Origin: Acidovorax sp. HMWF029 | Lineage (GTDB): Bacteria; Pseudomonadota; Gammaproteobacteria; Burkholderiales; Burkholderiaceae_C | NCBI RefSeq assembly: GCF_003060895.1 | Contig: NZ_QAIH01000225.1 | Span: 1 to 34,916 of the forward strand | Reading direction: 5' to 3' | Length of the DNA: 34,916 nucleotides | In this document: positions 28,001 through 34,916 of the stretch, piece after piece | How positions within the stretch are numbered: position 1 is the first letter of the stretch | Layout: the number at the start of each line of letters is the position of its first letter | The notes under the pieces: generated by a model | Database searches by the model: none | The model's input: the letters and a program-made list of their open reading frames with translations, nothing else | Told to the model about the DNA's origin: nothing | Made by a program: the position numbers and the translations under genes

Positions 28001-28697
28001 CACCGTAGTGCACCACCCCGGAAAACGCACCAGGATCGCTCACCAGCACATAGACAAACGGCACCACCAGCATCACCAGCCACAAGGGCTGTGTCCACAT
28101 TTGCAGGCGGCTGATGACCGAGACACCGTGTGTGACCAGCGGAATCACCACCATGGCGCAGATGAGGTAGCCCAAGGTGGGCGGAATGTCGAGCGCCAAC
28201 TCCAGCGCATAGGCCATCACAGCGGCTTCGAGCGCAAAGAAGATGAAGGTGAAGCTGGCGTAGATGAGCGAGGTGAGCGTGGAGCCGATATAGCCAAAGC
28301 CCGCGCCGCGCGTCAGCAGGTCCATATCCACCCCATAGCGCGCGGCGTACACGCTGATGGGCAGCCCCGCCAGAAAGATGATGAGCCCCGTGGCCACGAT
28401 GGCCCAGAACGCGTTGATGAAGCCGTACTGCACCAGCAGCGTGGCGCCCACGGCTTCGAGGATCAGGAACGACGCGGCACCGAACGCCGTGTTGGCCACC
28501 CGCCACTCGGACCACTTGCGAAAACGCTGGGGCGTGTAGCGCAGCGCGTAGTCCTCCATGGTCTCGGTGGCCACCCAGCTGTTGTAGTCACGCCGGACCT
28601 TCACCACCTGCTGCGGCGCCTGCGCGTCGGCATCCGGCCGCAACACTGGTGCGGAGACCGCATCGGTCGGTGCAAGGGAGGGGGTGGAGGAAGGCAT
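25089..28697 (-). CDS. NCS1-type nucleobase permease fused to a hybrid histidine kinase
   Basis: A 1202-residue fusion. Residues about 35-505 form an NCS1 permease ([19 protein letters not shown], then about 12 hydrophobic segments; [36 protein letters not shown]), the family that carries cytosine, purines, allantoin or hydantoins. Residues 530-577 hold nine cysteines. Two more membrane segments lie at about 607-628 and 657-677, then a coiled coil, HisKA with H747 ([12 protein letters not shown]), and HATPase with N box ([12 protein letters not shown]) and G boxes DTGPGLT and GAGLGLTI. A receiver domain (about 993-1105) carries D1043 ([11 protein letters not shown]). A terminal helical domain of about 90 residues follows. 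It probably senses the transported or bound compound. The ATG at 28695-28697 lacks a clear ribosome binding site. The regulator gene overlaps its end. Confidence 0.88.
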   Translation of the reverse strand: MPSSTPSLAPTDAVSAPVLRPDADAQAPQQVVKVRRDYNSWVATETMEDYALRYTPQRFRKWSEWRVANTAFGAASFLILEAVGATLLVQYGFINAFWAIVATGLIIFLAGLPISVYAARYGVDMDLLTRGAGFGYIGSTLTSLIYASFTFIFFALEAAVMAYALELALDIPPTLGYLICAMVVIPLVTHGVSVISRLQMWTQPLWLVMLVVPFVYVLVSDPGAFSGVVHYGGESMRGATFQLPLFGAALTVGIALITQMGEQADYLRFMPASTPATRGRWWLGVLVGGPGWVVLGVLKMLGGALLAWLALTHMVPAERAVDPNQMYLVAYEYVFPHYGWAVAATALFVVISQMKINVTNAYAGSLAWSNFFSRLTHSHPGRVVWVVFNTLIAFMLMEMNVFRAMGEVLGLYSNIAIAWIMAVVADLVINKPLGLSPKGIEFKRAHLYDINPVGVGAMALASIVSISAHLGVFGPLPQAFSAVIAMAVAFVTAPLIAWATRGKYYIARQSAPVAVPMAGPVPGARAADVCSYQRLVVQRCVVCEREYEAPDMAQCPAYRGAICSLCCTLDARCGDLCKPHASMAVQWSAALRWVLPRAIWRYLDTGLGHFLLLMLVIAPLLASVMGLLYHQELNTIAQAATDTEVMAAPEVALRSGLLKAYLALLVISGIVAWWLVLAHKSRQVAQEESNRQTGLLVREIELHRQTDEALQTARSVAEQARQVAEEAKRAADQANQAKSRYISAISHEIRTPLNSILGYAQLMGEDAGVPPHRKQAVHVIRRGGEHLLSLIEGTLDIARIESGKLTLDVTPMRFADGLHEMASLFELQAAAKGLAFTFDVQGVIPEVVRADDKRLRQILINLLGNAVKFTAQGTVTLRVRYAREMARIEVQDTGPGLTSEEIERIFEPFARGGSGGGSTAAAPGAGLGLTIAKMLTALMGGELTVTSQPGVGSVFHVKLFLPEVHGDVLGKAAPPVAVQAQRARRGYAGERRRILVVDNEEPDRELLVQLLEPLGFELRQAASGHDALDLLATGYRPHAIFMDLAMPGIDGWETLRRVRQMRLQGVHCAIVSANAFDKALDNDVDIRPEDFIVKPVRHSELLDWLERRLGLQWQYDEAITAPAGAEPAVASAAPAPLTYPDAAALLALAQAVSLGYYRGILNTLDDIERSQPAHSAFVGTMRQLAKQFQFDAMGQILEQAPS

Positions 28698-28788
28698 GGG
28701 CAAAGGGTGGCAGCAGCCCTTGCAAGTGCAGTTTCCATGCCACGGATCCCTTTCACATCCCGCGCACCTTCGCCCTCTGGCGTATGGC

Positions 28789-28804
28789 GGGCACGGGGCT
28801 TGCT
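28789..28804 (+). promoter_or_regulatory. Candidate sigma-54 promoter of the urease operon
   Basis: GGGCAC-N5-TTGCT matches the sigma-54 consensus TGGCAC-N5-TTGCW at all but the first base, with the invariant GG and GC 10 bases apart. Transcription would start near 28815, leaving a leader of about 32 bases before ureA. Sigma-54 promoters need an activator such as NtrC, consistent with nitrogen control of urease. I could not find a proper NtrC site upstream. Confidence 0.65.
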
Positions 28805-28846
28805 GCCTATGATGGGCTCGCTTCCACCAGATCACCCCGGTACACC

Positions 28847-29149
<303 letters not shown>

Positions 29150-29179
29150 CCTCTTTTCCCTCTTCTCCGTGGAGCCCCC

Positions 29180-29794
29180 ATGCGCATCGCCCTCTCAAAC
29201 CGCCACACAGCAGCTCTTCTTTTCATAGCTGCCAGCGCAATCAGCACAGGCGCCAGCGCCCATACAGGTGCTGAATCCCATATCCACAACAGTTTTCTGA
29301 GCGGCTTTGCCCACCCGCTGTTCGGCCTGGACCACCTGGCTGCCATGGTGGCCGTGGGGCTGTGGAGCGCGCTGGCCGCGCGCAGCGCCGGGCGCGACCT
29401 GCTGTGGGGCCCCGTGGGCTTTGCGGCCATGCTGCTGGCGGGTGCCGTGCTGGGCCTGCAGGGTGTGGCACTGCCTGCGGTAGAGCCGATGATTGCTGCC
29501 TCGCTGCTGGTCACCGGCCTGCTCGTGGTGTCGCGCCTGCGCGTGCCCGGGCTGGTGGCGGCTCTGGGTGCGGGTGTGTTTGCCGTCTTTCACGGTGTAG
29601 CGCACGGCTACGAACTGGCTGGCGACGACAGCGCCTGGCAAACCCTGGCGGGCATGCTGGCGGCTACCGTGCTGCTGCATGGCGCGGGCCTGGCGGCGGG
29701 CTGGGCACTGCGCCACCGCCCAGCGTGGCTGGCGCGCGCCGCCGGTGCGGGCGTGGCGGCGTTCGGCGGTGCGCTGCTGCTGCAAATGGCGTGA
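29180..29794 (+). CDS. ureJ: HupE/UreJ-family membrane protein, probable nickel importer
   Basis: A 204-residue membrane protein of the HupE/UreJ family, thought to transport nickel for hydrogenases and ureases. A signal-like N-terminal helix ends near residue 27 (SAISTGASA), followed by a metal-friendly HTGAESHIH stretch, then the family signature HPLFGLDHLAAMVAVGLW (about 44-61) and a second histidine motif FHGVAHGYEL. About six hydrophobic segments follow one another. GGAG before the ATG supports the start. It lies 30 bases after ureA and ahead of ureB. The metal role is family knowledge plus context, not shown here. Confidence 0.88.
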   Translation: MRIALSNRHTAALLFIAASAISTGASAHTGAESHIHNSFLSGFAHPLFGLDHLAAMVAVGLWSALAARSAGRDLLWGPVGFAAMLLAGAVLGLQGVALPAVEPMIAASLLVTGLLVVSRLRVPGLVAALGAGVFAVFHGVAHGYELAGDDSAWQTLAGMLAATVLLHGAGLAAGWALRHRPAWLARAAGAGVAAFGGALLLQMA

Positions 29795-29831
29795 TGACTG
29801 CAACCTGCACCCTGTTTGACAAGCCCACAAG

Positions 29832-29936
29832 CCCCTCTCCCCTCGCGGGAGAGGGGTTGGGGAGAGGGGGCTGGGCGGGCACAGCGCTCACATCCACCGC
29901 CCCCTCTCCCCGGCCCTCTCCCACCTGGGGAGAGGG
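29832..29936. repeat. CCCTCTCCC inverted repeats between ureJ and ureB
   Basis: CCCCTCTCCC (29832-29841) pairs with GGGAGAGGGG (29847-29856). A second stem uses CCCTCTCC (29914-29921) and GGAGAGGG (29929-29936). The facing GGGGAGAGGGGGC and GCCCCCTCTCCCC tracts (about 29859-29871 and 29899-29911) can pair across the middle. The whole block is a strong nested structure in the spacer. Confidence 0.75.
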
Positions 29937-29963
29937 AGTAACCCCCACCCAGGATGACCAACC

Positions 29964-30269
29964 ATGATCCCAGGCGAACTCTTCACCGAACCCGGCGAGC
30001 ACGCGCTCAACACCGGCCGCCGCACACTCACGCTGGTGGTGCGCAACACCGGCGACCGCCCCATCCAGGTCGGCTCGCACTACCACTTTGCCGAGACCAA
30101 CAACGCCCTGGGCTTTGACCGCGCTGCCGCACGCGGCATGCGGCTGAACATTGCGTCGGGCACGGCCGTGCGCTTTGAGCCCGGCCAGGAGCGCACCGTG
30201 GAGCTGGTGGACTACGCGGGCGAGCGCCAGGTGTTCGGCTTTCAGGGCCTGACACAGGGCGCACTCTAA
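29964..30269 (+). CDS. ureB: Urease beta subunit UreB
   Basis: The 101-residue beta subunit, intact and of normal length. It begins [19 protein letters not shown] and shows the UreB signatures [19 protein letters not shown] and [25 protein letters not shown], ending in FGFQG. It is a structural part of cytoplasmic urease. It is preceded by a GC-rich hairpin block and followed by a 94-base spacer with an intergenic repeat before ureC, so the gene is spaced more loosely than in compact ure operons. GGATGACC upstream is a modest ribosome binding site. Confidence 0.97.
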   Translation: MIPGELFTEPGEHALNTGRRTLTLVVRNTGDRPIQVGSHYHFAETNNALGFDRAAARGMRLNIASGTAVRFEPGQERTVELVDYAGERQVFGFQGLTQGAL

Positions 30270-30271
30270 AA

Positions 30272-30334
30272 AATCAAGCAAAAAAAGCCCTCTGCGCTCA
30301 TCCCATCAGCGCGAGCAGCTATCAAAAACATAGT
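30272..30334 (+). repeat. Intergenic repeat, copy 4 (AGCC-N27-AGCTATC)
   Basis: A-rich DNA, AGCC at 30286 in place of GGCC, and AGCTATC at 30317, again 31 bases apart; the intervening CTCTGCGCTC and CAGCGCGAGC resemble family versions I recall from Comamonadaceae. It fills the ureB-ureC gap inside the operon. Confidence 0.7.
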
Positions 30335-30363
30335 AATCACCCGTTTCGCGGAGCACCCACACC

Positions 30364-32082
30364 ATGGCAACCATTGGACGACGCGCCTACGCCGAAATGT
30401 TCGGCCCCACGGTGGGCGACCGCCTGCGTCTGGCCGACACCGAACTCCTCCTGGAAGTTGAGGCCGACTACACGCTGCGCGCGGGCAGCTACGGCGAAGA
30501 AGTGAAGTTTGGCGGCGGCAAAACCATCCGCGACGGCATGGCGCAAAGCCAGCGCACCAACGCACAAGGCGCAGTGGACACCGTGCTGACCAATGCCCTC
30601 GTCATTGACCACACCGGCATCTTCAAGGCCGACATTGGCCTGCGCGCTGGCCGCATCGCCGCTATCGGCAAGGCGGGCAACCCCGACACGCAGCCGGGCG
30701 TGGACATCGTCATCGGCCCCGGCACCGAGGTCATCAGCTGCGAGGGCAACATCGTCACCGCAGGCGGCATCGACAGCCACATCCACTTCATCTGCCCGCA
30801 GCAGGTCGAAGAGGCCCTGGCCAGCGGCGTGACCACCATGCTGGGCGGCGGCACAGGCCCCGCCACGGGCACGCTGGCCACCACCTGCACCTCCGGCCCC
30901 TTCAACATGGAGCGCATGCTGCAGGCGGCAGACGCCTTCCCCATGAACCTGGGCTTTTTGGGCAAGGGCAACGCCAGCCTGCCCGATGCGCTGCACGAGC
31001 AGATCAACGCGGGCGCCATTGGCCTCAAGCTGCACGAAGACTGGGGCACCACGCCATCGGCCATCAGCAACTGCCTGGATGTGGCGGACGAGACGGACAC
31101 GCAGGTCGCCATTCACTCTGACACGCTCAACGAATCGGGCTTTGTGGAGAACACCATCGCCGCCGTGGCCGGGCGCGGCATCTGCGCCTTCCACACCGAA
31201 GGCGCAGGCGGCGGGCACGCGCCGGACATCCTGCGCGTGGTGGGTGAGGACAACTTCCTGCCATCGTCCACCAACCCCACCATGCCCTACACGCACAACA
31301 CGCTCGATGAGCATGTGGACATGCTCATGGTGTGCCACCACCTCGACGCCAGCATTGCCGAAGACCTGGCCTTTGCCGAAAGCCGCATCCGCAAAGAGAC
31401 GATTGCGGCAGAAGACATCCTGCACGACCTGGGCGCCATCAGCATGATGAGCAGCGACAGCCAGGCCATGGGCCGCGTGGGCGAGGTCATCCTGCGCACC
31501 TGGCAGACGGCGCACAAGATGAAGGTGCAGCGCGGCAGCCTGGCTGGCGACACCGCCCGCAACGACAACACGCGCATCAAGCGCTACGTGGCAAAGTACA
31601 CGATCAACCCCGCCATTGCGCACGGCATTGCCCACGAGGTGGGCTCGCTCGAAGTCGGCAAGTGGGCCGATATCGTGATCTGGAAACCCGCGTTCTTTGG
31701 TGTGAAGCCCGCGCTGATTTTGAAAGGCGGGCTCATCGCCATGGCTGCCATGGGCGACCCCAATGCGTCCATCCCCACACCGCAGCCGGTGCACTACCGC
31801 CCCATGTTCGGCGCATTTGGCGGGGCCGTGGCCAAAACCTCGCTGACCTTTGTGTCGCAAGCGGGGCTGAACGCGGGCATTGGCGAACGCTTTGGCCTGC
31901 GCAAAACCTTGAGCGCGGTGCGCAACATCCGCAGCGTGCGCAAGCAGCACATGGTGCACAACAGCTACACGCCCAAGATGGAAATCGACGCGCAAACCTA
32001 CACCGTGCGCGCCGATGGCCAGCTGCTCACCTGTGAGCCCGCCACGGTGTTGCCCATGGCGCAGCGCTACTTTTTGTTCTGA
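30364..32082 (+). CDS. ureC: Urease alpha subunit UreC (catalytic)
   Basis: The 572-residue catalytic subunit, which hydrolyses urea to ammonia and carbamate at a two-nickel centre. Every key residue is present, offset by five from the Klebsiella numbering: nickel ligands H139 and H141 (DSHIHF), carbamylated lysine K222 (GLKLHEDWG), substrate-binding H224, nickel ligands H251 (AIHSDT) and H277 (AFHTEG), flap C324 and H325 (MVCHHLD), R341, and D365 (MMSSDSQ). The enzyme should therefore be active if nickel is loaded. The end (PMAQRYFLF) is the standard C-terminus. The GNAT gene starts 11 bases after the stop. Confidence 0.98.
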   Translation: MATIGRRAYAEMFGPTVGDRLRLADTELLLEVEADYTLRAGSYGEEVKFGGGKTIRDGMAQSQRTNAQGAVDTVLTNALVIDHTGIFKADIGLRAGRIAAIGKAGNPDTQPGVDIVIGPGTEVISCEGNIVTAGGIDSHIHFICPQQVEEALASGVTTMLGGGTGPATGTLATTCTSGPFNMERMLQAADAFPMNLGFLGKGNASLPDALHEQINAGAIGLKLHEDWGTTPSAISNCLDVADETDTQVAIHSDTLNESGFVENTIAAVAGRGICAFHTEGAGGGHAPDILRVVGEDNFLPSSTNPTMPYTHNTLDEHVDMLMVCHHLDASIAEDLAFAESRIRKETIAAEDILHDLGAISMMSSDSQAMGRVGEVILRTWQTAHKMKVQRGSLAGDTARNDNTRIKRYVAKYTINPAIAHGIAHEVGSLEVGKWADIVIWKPAFFGVKPALILKGGLIAMAAMGDPNASIPTPQPVHYRPMFGAFGGAVAKTSLTFVSQAGLNAGIGERFGLRKTLSAVRNIRSVRKQHMVHNSYTPKMEIDAQTYTVRADGQLLTCEPATVLPMAQRYFLF

Positions 32083-32093
32083 GGCCACGCGCC

Positions 32094-32582
32094 GTGAATG
32101 CCTTGCAGCAAGAGCTGGACGTCCGCCGGGACGACCTGAGCGACCCGCGCATCGAAGCCTTCATGCAGGAGCACCTGCAAGACATGTACGCGGTGTCACC
32201 GCCCGAAAGTGTGCACGCACTGGACATGGACCAGCTGCGCCAGCCCGACATCGCCTTCTGGTCAGCCTGGCTGCCCGGGGCAGATGGCGACATGCTGGTG
32301 GGCACAGGAGCGCTCAAGCAGCTGGACGCGAATCATGCAGAGCTCAAGTCCATGCGTACAAGTGCCCGCCACCGGGGACGCGGCATCGCCCGCCAGCTGC
32401 TGAGCCACTTGCTGGAGACAGCCCGCGCACGTGGCTTTTCCCGCGTAAGTCTGGAGACGGGCCCACAGGCCTTCTTCGAACCGGCGCGCAGACTGTATTT
32501 CCAGCACGGCTTTGTCGAATGTGGCCCGTTTGCTGGCTACGGCCCCGACCCCTACAGTTTCTTTATGACCCGCACGCTGTAA
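32094..32582 (+). CDS. GNAT-family N-acetyltransferase within the urease operon
   Basis: A 162-residue GNAT acetyltransferase. The acetyl-CoA-binding motif is at about residues 95-102 (RHRGRGIA), followed by RQLLSHLLETARARGFSRVSLETG and a FFEPARRLYFQHGFVECGPF segment, typical of motif B. It starts with GTG at 32094, with GAGG 9 bases before it and only 11 bases after ureC, so it is translated as part of the operon. The target is unknown. It lies between ureC and ureE, where standard clusters have nothing, though I recall similar insertions in Comamonadaceae. A small hairpin CAGGG/CCCTG (32597-32612) follows the stop. Confidence 0.88.
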   Translation: MNALQQELDVRRDDLSDPRIEAFMQEHLQDMYAVSPPESVHALDMDQLRQPDIAFWSAWLPGADGDMLVGTGALKQLDANHAELKSMRTSARHRGRGIARQLLSHLLETARARGFSRVSLETGPQAFFEPARRLYFQHGFVECGPFAGYGPDPYSFFMTRTL

Positions 32583-32652
32583 CCCAGGCCGTCCAGCAGG
32601 GTTACACCCCTGGCCGACAATGCGTCATTTGCCCGCTGGAACCCCATACCCC

Positions 32653-33324
32653 ATGATCCAAGCCTCCAAACTCATCCCCCAAGGCAAGGGCCTTGCACCC
32701 GTGCTCGTCAAGCGCGCCACCACCATCGAGCTGGATTGGGATGTGCGCCAGAAGAGCCGTTTTGCTGCCACTGACTCTGCCGGGCGCGAGCTTGGCATCT
32801 TCTTGCCCCGTGGCACGCTGGTGCGCGGCGGTGATGTGCTGGTGGCAGAAGACGGCTCCATGGTGCGCGTCATCGCCGCCCCGCAGCCGGTGCTGGTCAT
32901 CACGCACTGCCAAAACCACGGCACCCCGTTTGACCTGACCCGTGCCGCCTACCACCTGGGCAACCGCCACGTGCCCATCGAGCTGCAGCCCGACCACCTC
33001 AAGATCGAGCCCGACCATGTGCTGGCCGACATGCTGCGCGCGATGCACCTCATCGTGAAGGCGCAGAACCTGCCGTTTGAGCCCGAAGGTGGCGCTTACG
33101 CTGCAGGGCATGGCGGTGGGCACCACCATGGAGGTCATGGCCACAATCATGATCACGACCATGATCACGACCATGGACACGCGCATAACCATGACCATGA
33201 CCATGGGCACACCCACACCGATACACCGGCTGCGACCACACCTCCAGCCCGTGGCCGCACCCTGTCTATCCCCGTGGTGGCCCAAGGGCACGTGCACGGC
33301 CCCAACTGCAACCACGACCACTGA
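32653..33324 (+). CDS. ureE: Urease nickel metallochaperone UreE with long histidine-rich tail
   Basis: A 223-residue UreE. The N-terminal peptide-binding domain (about 1-75) and metal-binding domain (about 76-150) contain the conserved ITHCQNHGTPFDL, GNRHVPIE and MLRAMHLIVKAQNLPFEPE stretches. The tail from residue 151 has 22 histidines in 73 residues, 18 of them at 153-188 as HDHDHDHDHGH-type runs, expected to bind several nickel ions for storage and delivery. The corresponding DNA has near-tandem CATGATCACGAC units, which may expand or contract. It ends NCNHDH. The ATG at 32653 is chosen by alignment of the conserved N-terminus; a start at 32620 would add 11 unlikely residues. Confidence 0.95.
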   Translation: MIQASKLIPQGKGLAPVLVKRATTIELDWDVRQKSRFAATDSAGRELGIFLPRGTLVRGGDVLVAEDGSMVRVIAAPQPVLVITHCQNHGTPFDLTRAAYHLGNRHVPIELQPDHLKIEPDHVLADMLRAMHLIVKAQNLPFEPEGGAYAAGHGGGHHHGGHGHNHDHDHDHDHGHAHNHDHDHGHTHTDTPAATTPPARGRTLSIPVVAQGHVHGPNCNHDH

Positions 33325-33333
33325 GCCCCCCAC

Positions 33334-34044
33334 ATGCGCCTGGACCGCCCCACGCCGCTGCCCGCCGCCAGCTTCTTGCAGCTGATGTGGCTGGCCTCGC
33401 CCGCATTGCCCGTGGGGGGGTTCTCGTATTCCGAGGGGCTGGAAAGCGCCATTGAAAACGCAGGCCTCGCCAGCGAAGCCGCCGTGGGCGACTGGCTGCT
33501 GGACCAGCTCCACATCACCCAGGCGCGCGGCGACATGGCCCTCATCGCCAAGGCCGTGGGTGCCTGGCGGCGCGCTGACTGGGCGCATGTGCGCGAACTC
33601 AACGACTGGGTCCTGCACACCCGCGAAACCAGCGAGCTGCGCCTGCAAACCGAGCAAATGGGCCGATCGATGGCGGACTGGCTGCGCAACCAGCACCAGG
33701 GTGACGAGGCCCTGATGCCCGCCGTGCGCCACCTCGCCGCCCTGCCCCCCACCTACCCCGTGGCGTTTGCGCTGGCCGCATCGCCCACCCTGGCCAGCGT
33801 GCGCGAGGTGCTGCTGGCCTACGCCTTCGGCTGGGCCGAGAACATGGTGCAGGCAGCCCTTAAATCCATGCAACTGGGCCAAAGTGCGGGCCAGCGCATC
33901 CTGGCCCGGCTGGCCAACGCCATTCCACTGGCCGCAGACCACGCTGCCAGCCTGATGGACAGCGAGCGCCAGGCCTTTACGCCCATGCTGGCCATCCTCT
34001 CGGCGCAGCACGAAACCCAATACTCCCGCCTCTTCAGATCATGA
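33334..34044 (+). CDS. ureF: Urease accessory protein UreF
   Basis: A 236-residue UreF, of usual length. The N-terminus has the diagnostic [25 protein letters not shown] segment; [22 protein letters not shown] and [29 protein letters not shown] follow in the expected order. UreF joins UreD and UreG on the apo-urease and helps gate nickel transfer and GTP hydrolysis. It starts 9 bases after ureE and its stop overlaps the ureG start (ATGA at 34041-34044), so UreF and UreG are translationally coupled. UreD, the partner it needs, is not encoded in this window. Confidence 0.95.
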   Translation: MRLDRPTPLPAASFLQLMWLASPALPVGGFSYSEGLESAIENAGLASEAAVGDWLLDQLHITQARGDMALIAKAVGAWRRADWAHVRELNDWVLHTRETSELRLQTEQMGRSMADWLRNQHQGDEALMPAVRHLAALPPTYPVAFALAASPTLASVREVLLAYAFGWAENMVQAALKSMQLGQSAGQRILARLANAIPLAADHAASLMDSERQAFTPMLAILSAQHETQYSRLFRS

Positions 34045-34724
34045 CCACAAGCAATCTGCACCACATCCCGAACCGCACCAAAAACCTGCCGCCTTTGCGC
34101 GTGGGCATCGGCGGCCCCGTCGGCTCCGGCAAGACCACCTTGCTGGAGATGCTGTGCAAGACCATGCGCGATGACTACGACCTCATTGCCATCACCAACG
34201 ACATCTACACCAAGGAAGACCAGCGCCTGCTGACCGTGAGCGGCGCCCTGCCCGCCGAGCGTATCTTGGGTGTGGAAACCGGCGGCTGCCCCCACACCGC
34301 CATCCGCGAGGATTGCTCCATCAACCTCGAAGCCATCGACCGCATGCTGGGCGAGTTCCCCAACGCCGACATCGTGTTTGTGGAAAGCGGCGGCGACAAC
34401 CTGGCCGCCACCTTCAGCCCCGAGCTGAGCGACCTCACCATCTACGTCATCGATGTGGCCGCCGGCGAAAAAATCCCCCGCAAGGGCGGCCCCGGCATCA
34501 CCAAGAGCGACCTTTTCATCATCAACAAGACCGACCTAGCTCCGCATGTGGGCGCCAACCTGGATGTGATGCACGCCGACACCACCCGCATGCGCTCCAA
34601 CGCCCAGGGCCTCAAGCCGTTTGTGATGACCAACCTCAAAACCCTGGCGGGCGTGGCCGACGTGGTGAAGTTCATCGAGACCCGGGGCATGCTGCAAAAA
34701 AAATCAGCCCCCGCAGTCGGCTAG
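34041..34724 (+). CDS. ureG: Urease accessory GTPase UreG
   Basis: A 227-residue SIMIBI-class GTPase that provides energy for nickel insertion. The P-loop [15 protein letters not shown] is at residues 22-36; Walker B-like [17 protein letters not shown], the Cys-Pro-His metal motif ([13 protein letters not shown]) and the NKTD guanine motif ([11 protein letters not shown]) are all intact. It overlaps ureF by four bases and is last in the ure operon. Its TAG stop codon forms the first bases of a TAGAAT box that may be the -10 element of the tRNA gene that follows. Confidence 0.97.
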   Translation: MTTSNLHHIPNRTKNLPPLRVGIGGPVGSGKTTLLEMLCKTMRDDYDLIAITNDIYTKEDQRLLTVSGALPAERILGVETGGCPHTAIREDCSINLEAIDRMLGEFPNADIVFVESGGDNLAATFSPELSDLTIYVIDVAAGEKIPRKGGPGITKSDLFIINKTDLAPHVGANLDVMHADTTRMRSNAQGLKPFVMTNLKTLAGVADVVKFIETRGMLQKKSAPAVG

Positions 34725-34727
34725 AAT
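34722..34727 (+). promoter_or_regulatory. Possible -10 box for tRNA-Ser, overlapping the ureG stop
   Basis: TAGAAT lies 16 bases before the tRNA 5' end. A matching -35 element at normal spacing is not clear, so the call is tentative. Confidence 0.35.
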
Positions 34728-34743
34728 TCGCGCCTCCACACTT

Positions 34744-34831
34744 GGAGACTTGGGTGAGTGGTTTAAACCAGCAGTCTTGAAAACTGCCGACGGGCAACCG
34801 TCCGTGAGTTCGAATCTCACAGTCTCCGCCA
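34744..34831 (+). tRNA. tRNA-Ser(UGA)
   Basis: The 88-base sequence folds as a class II tRNA. The acceptor stem GGAGACT (34744-34750) pairs with AGTCTCC (34821-34827), followed by G and an encoded CCA (34829-34831). The anticodon arm GCAGT-CTTGAAA-ACTGC has TGA at 34778-34780. A long variable arm (CGACGGGCAACCGTCC region) is typical of serine tRNA, and the T arm GTGAG-TTCGAAT-CTCAC is perfect. It reads UCA and, by wobble, other UCN codons. Confidence 0.96.
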
Positions 34832-34842
34832 GAACATGCAGC

Positions 34843-34873
34843 AAACGGGCCTCTACGGCCCGTTTTGTTTTCC
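34843..34873 (+). terminator. Intrinsic terminator after tRNA-Ser
   Basis: ACGGGCC (34845-34851) and GGCCCGT (34857-34863) form a 7-bp stem with a 5-base loop, followed by TTTGTTTT. This is a textbook Rho-independent terminator 13 bases after the tRNA. Confidence 0.88.
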
Positions 34874-34916
34874 GAACCGCACCCCCGTCCCTGCTCACGG
34901 GCGGCACTGGCAGTGC

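Noticed and set aside
28640-28656. Near-palindrome resembling an NtrC site upstream of the sigma-54 promoter
   Set aside because: The half-sites GCAACA and TGGTGC are one base apart, not three as in the NtrC consensus, and the site lies within the permease-kinase coding region.
30337-32088. Long open frame antisense to ureC, and a similar one at 17787-20057 opposite the molybdenum hydroxylase
   Set aside because: Both are antisense shadows of high-GC genes; the sense products carry every expected active-site residue.
34744-34916. tRNA-Ser as the attachment site of an integrated element
   Set aside because: No integrase gene or repeat of the tRNA 3' end is seen in the window.

Overview
This window looks like chromosome from a betaproteobacterium of the Comamonadaceae, most like Acidovorax or a relative. 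The reasons are high GC, a complete urea ABC transporter and a urease set in the order seen in that family, a Bug/TctC-type binding protein with a general porin, and a short intergenic repeat (GGCC, then AGCTAT exactly 31 bases on) found four times. This assignment is inference from content; no 16S gene is present. No CRISPR array, transposase or phage gene was seen.

Layout. 1-893: lower-GC left end with two small unrecognised genes. 894-3469: an AlaC-type aminotransferase and a class III nucleotide cyclase fused to a C-terminal PilZ domain, both minus strand. 3470-4110: no convincing gene, but a 92-bp inverted-repeat element. 4111-6332: a diacylglycerol-kinase-family lipid kinase divergent from a PAP2 phosphatase. 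6334-10235: a minus-strand operon of porin, Bug substrate-binding protein and CocE/NonD-type hydrolase, with a divergent LysR regulator (10635-11555). 11600-17560: urtABCDE, minus strand. 17919-20673: a two-subunit molybdenum hydroxylase of the isoquinoline-oxidoreductase type. 20683-23883: a PAS-GGDEF protein, a DUF917 protein and a DUF3334 protein. 24019-28697: a LuxR-type response regulator and, translationally coupled to it, a 1202-residue protein joining an NCS1 nucleobase-type permease to a hybrid histidine kinase. 28847-34724: ureA, hupE/ureJ, ureB, ureC, a GNAT gene, ureE, ureF and ureG, then tRNA-Ser(UGA) and its terminator.

How it fits together. UrtABCDE imports urea, urease (UreABC) splits it to ammonia and CO2, UreEFG load nickel, and the HupE/UreJ protein probably brings nickel in. 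A near-consensus sigma-54 promoter lies 43-58 bases ahead of ureA, which fits nitrogen control. The accessory protein UreD is not in the window. Between importer and urease lie genes that could handle nitrogen heterocycles such as purines or hydantoins: the molybdenum hydroxylase, the DUF917 protein, and the permease-kinase with its regulator. The permease-kinase fusion, divergent from ureA and paired with a LuxR-type regulator, is the most interesting object here: a probable transporter-sensor that may read an external nitrogen compound. Other points of note are the cyclase-PilZ fusion and a dispersed palindrome translated in frame near the start of urtC.
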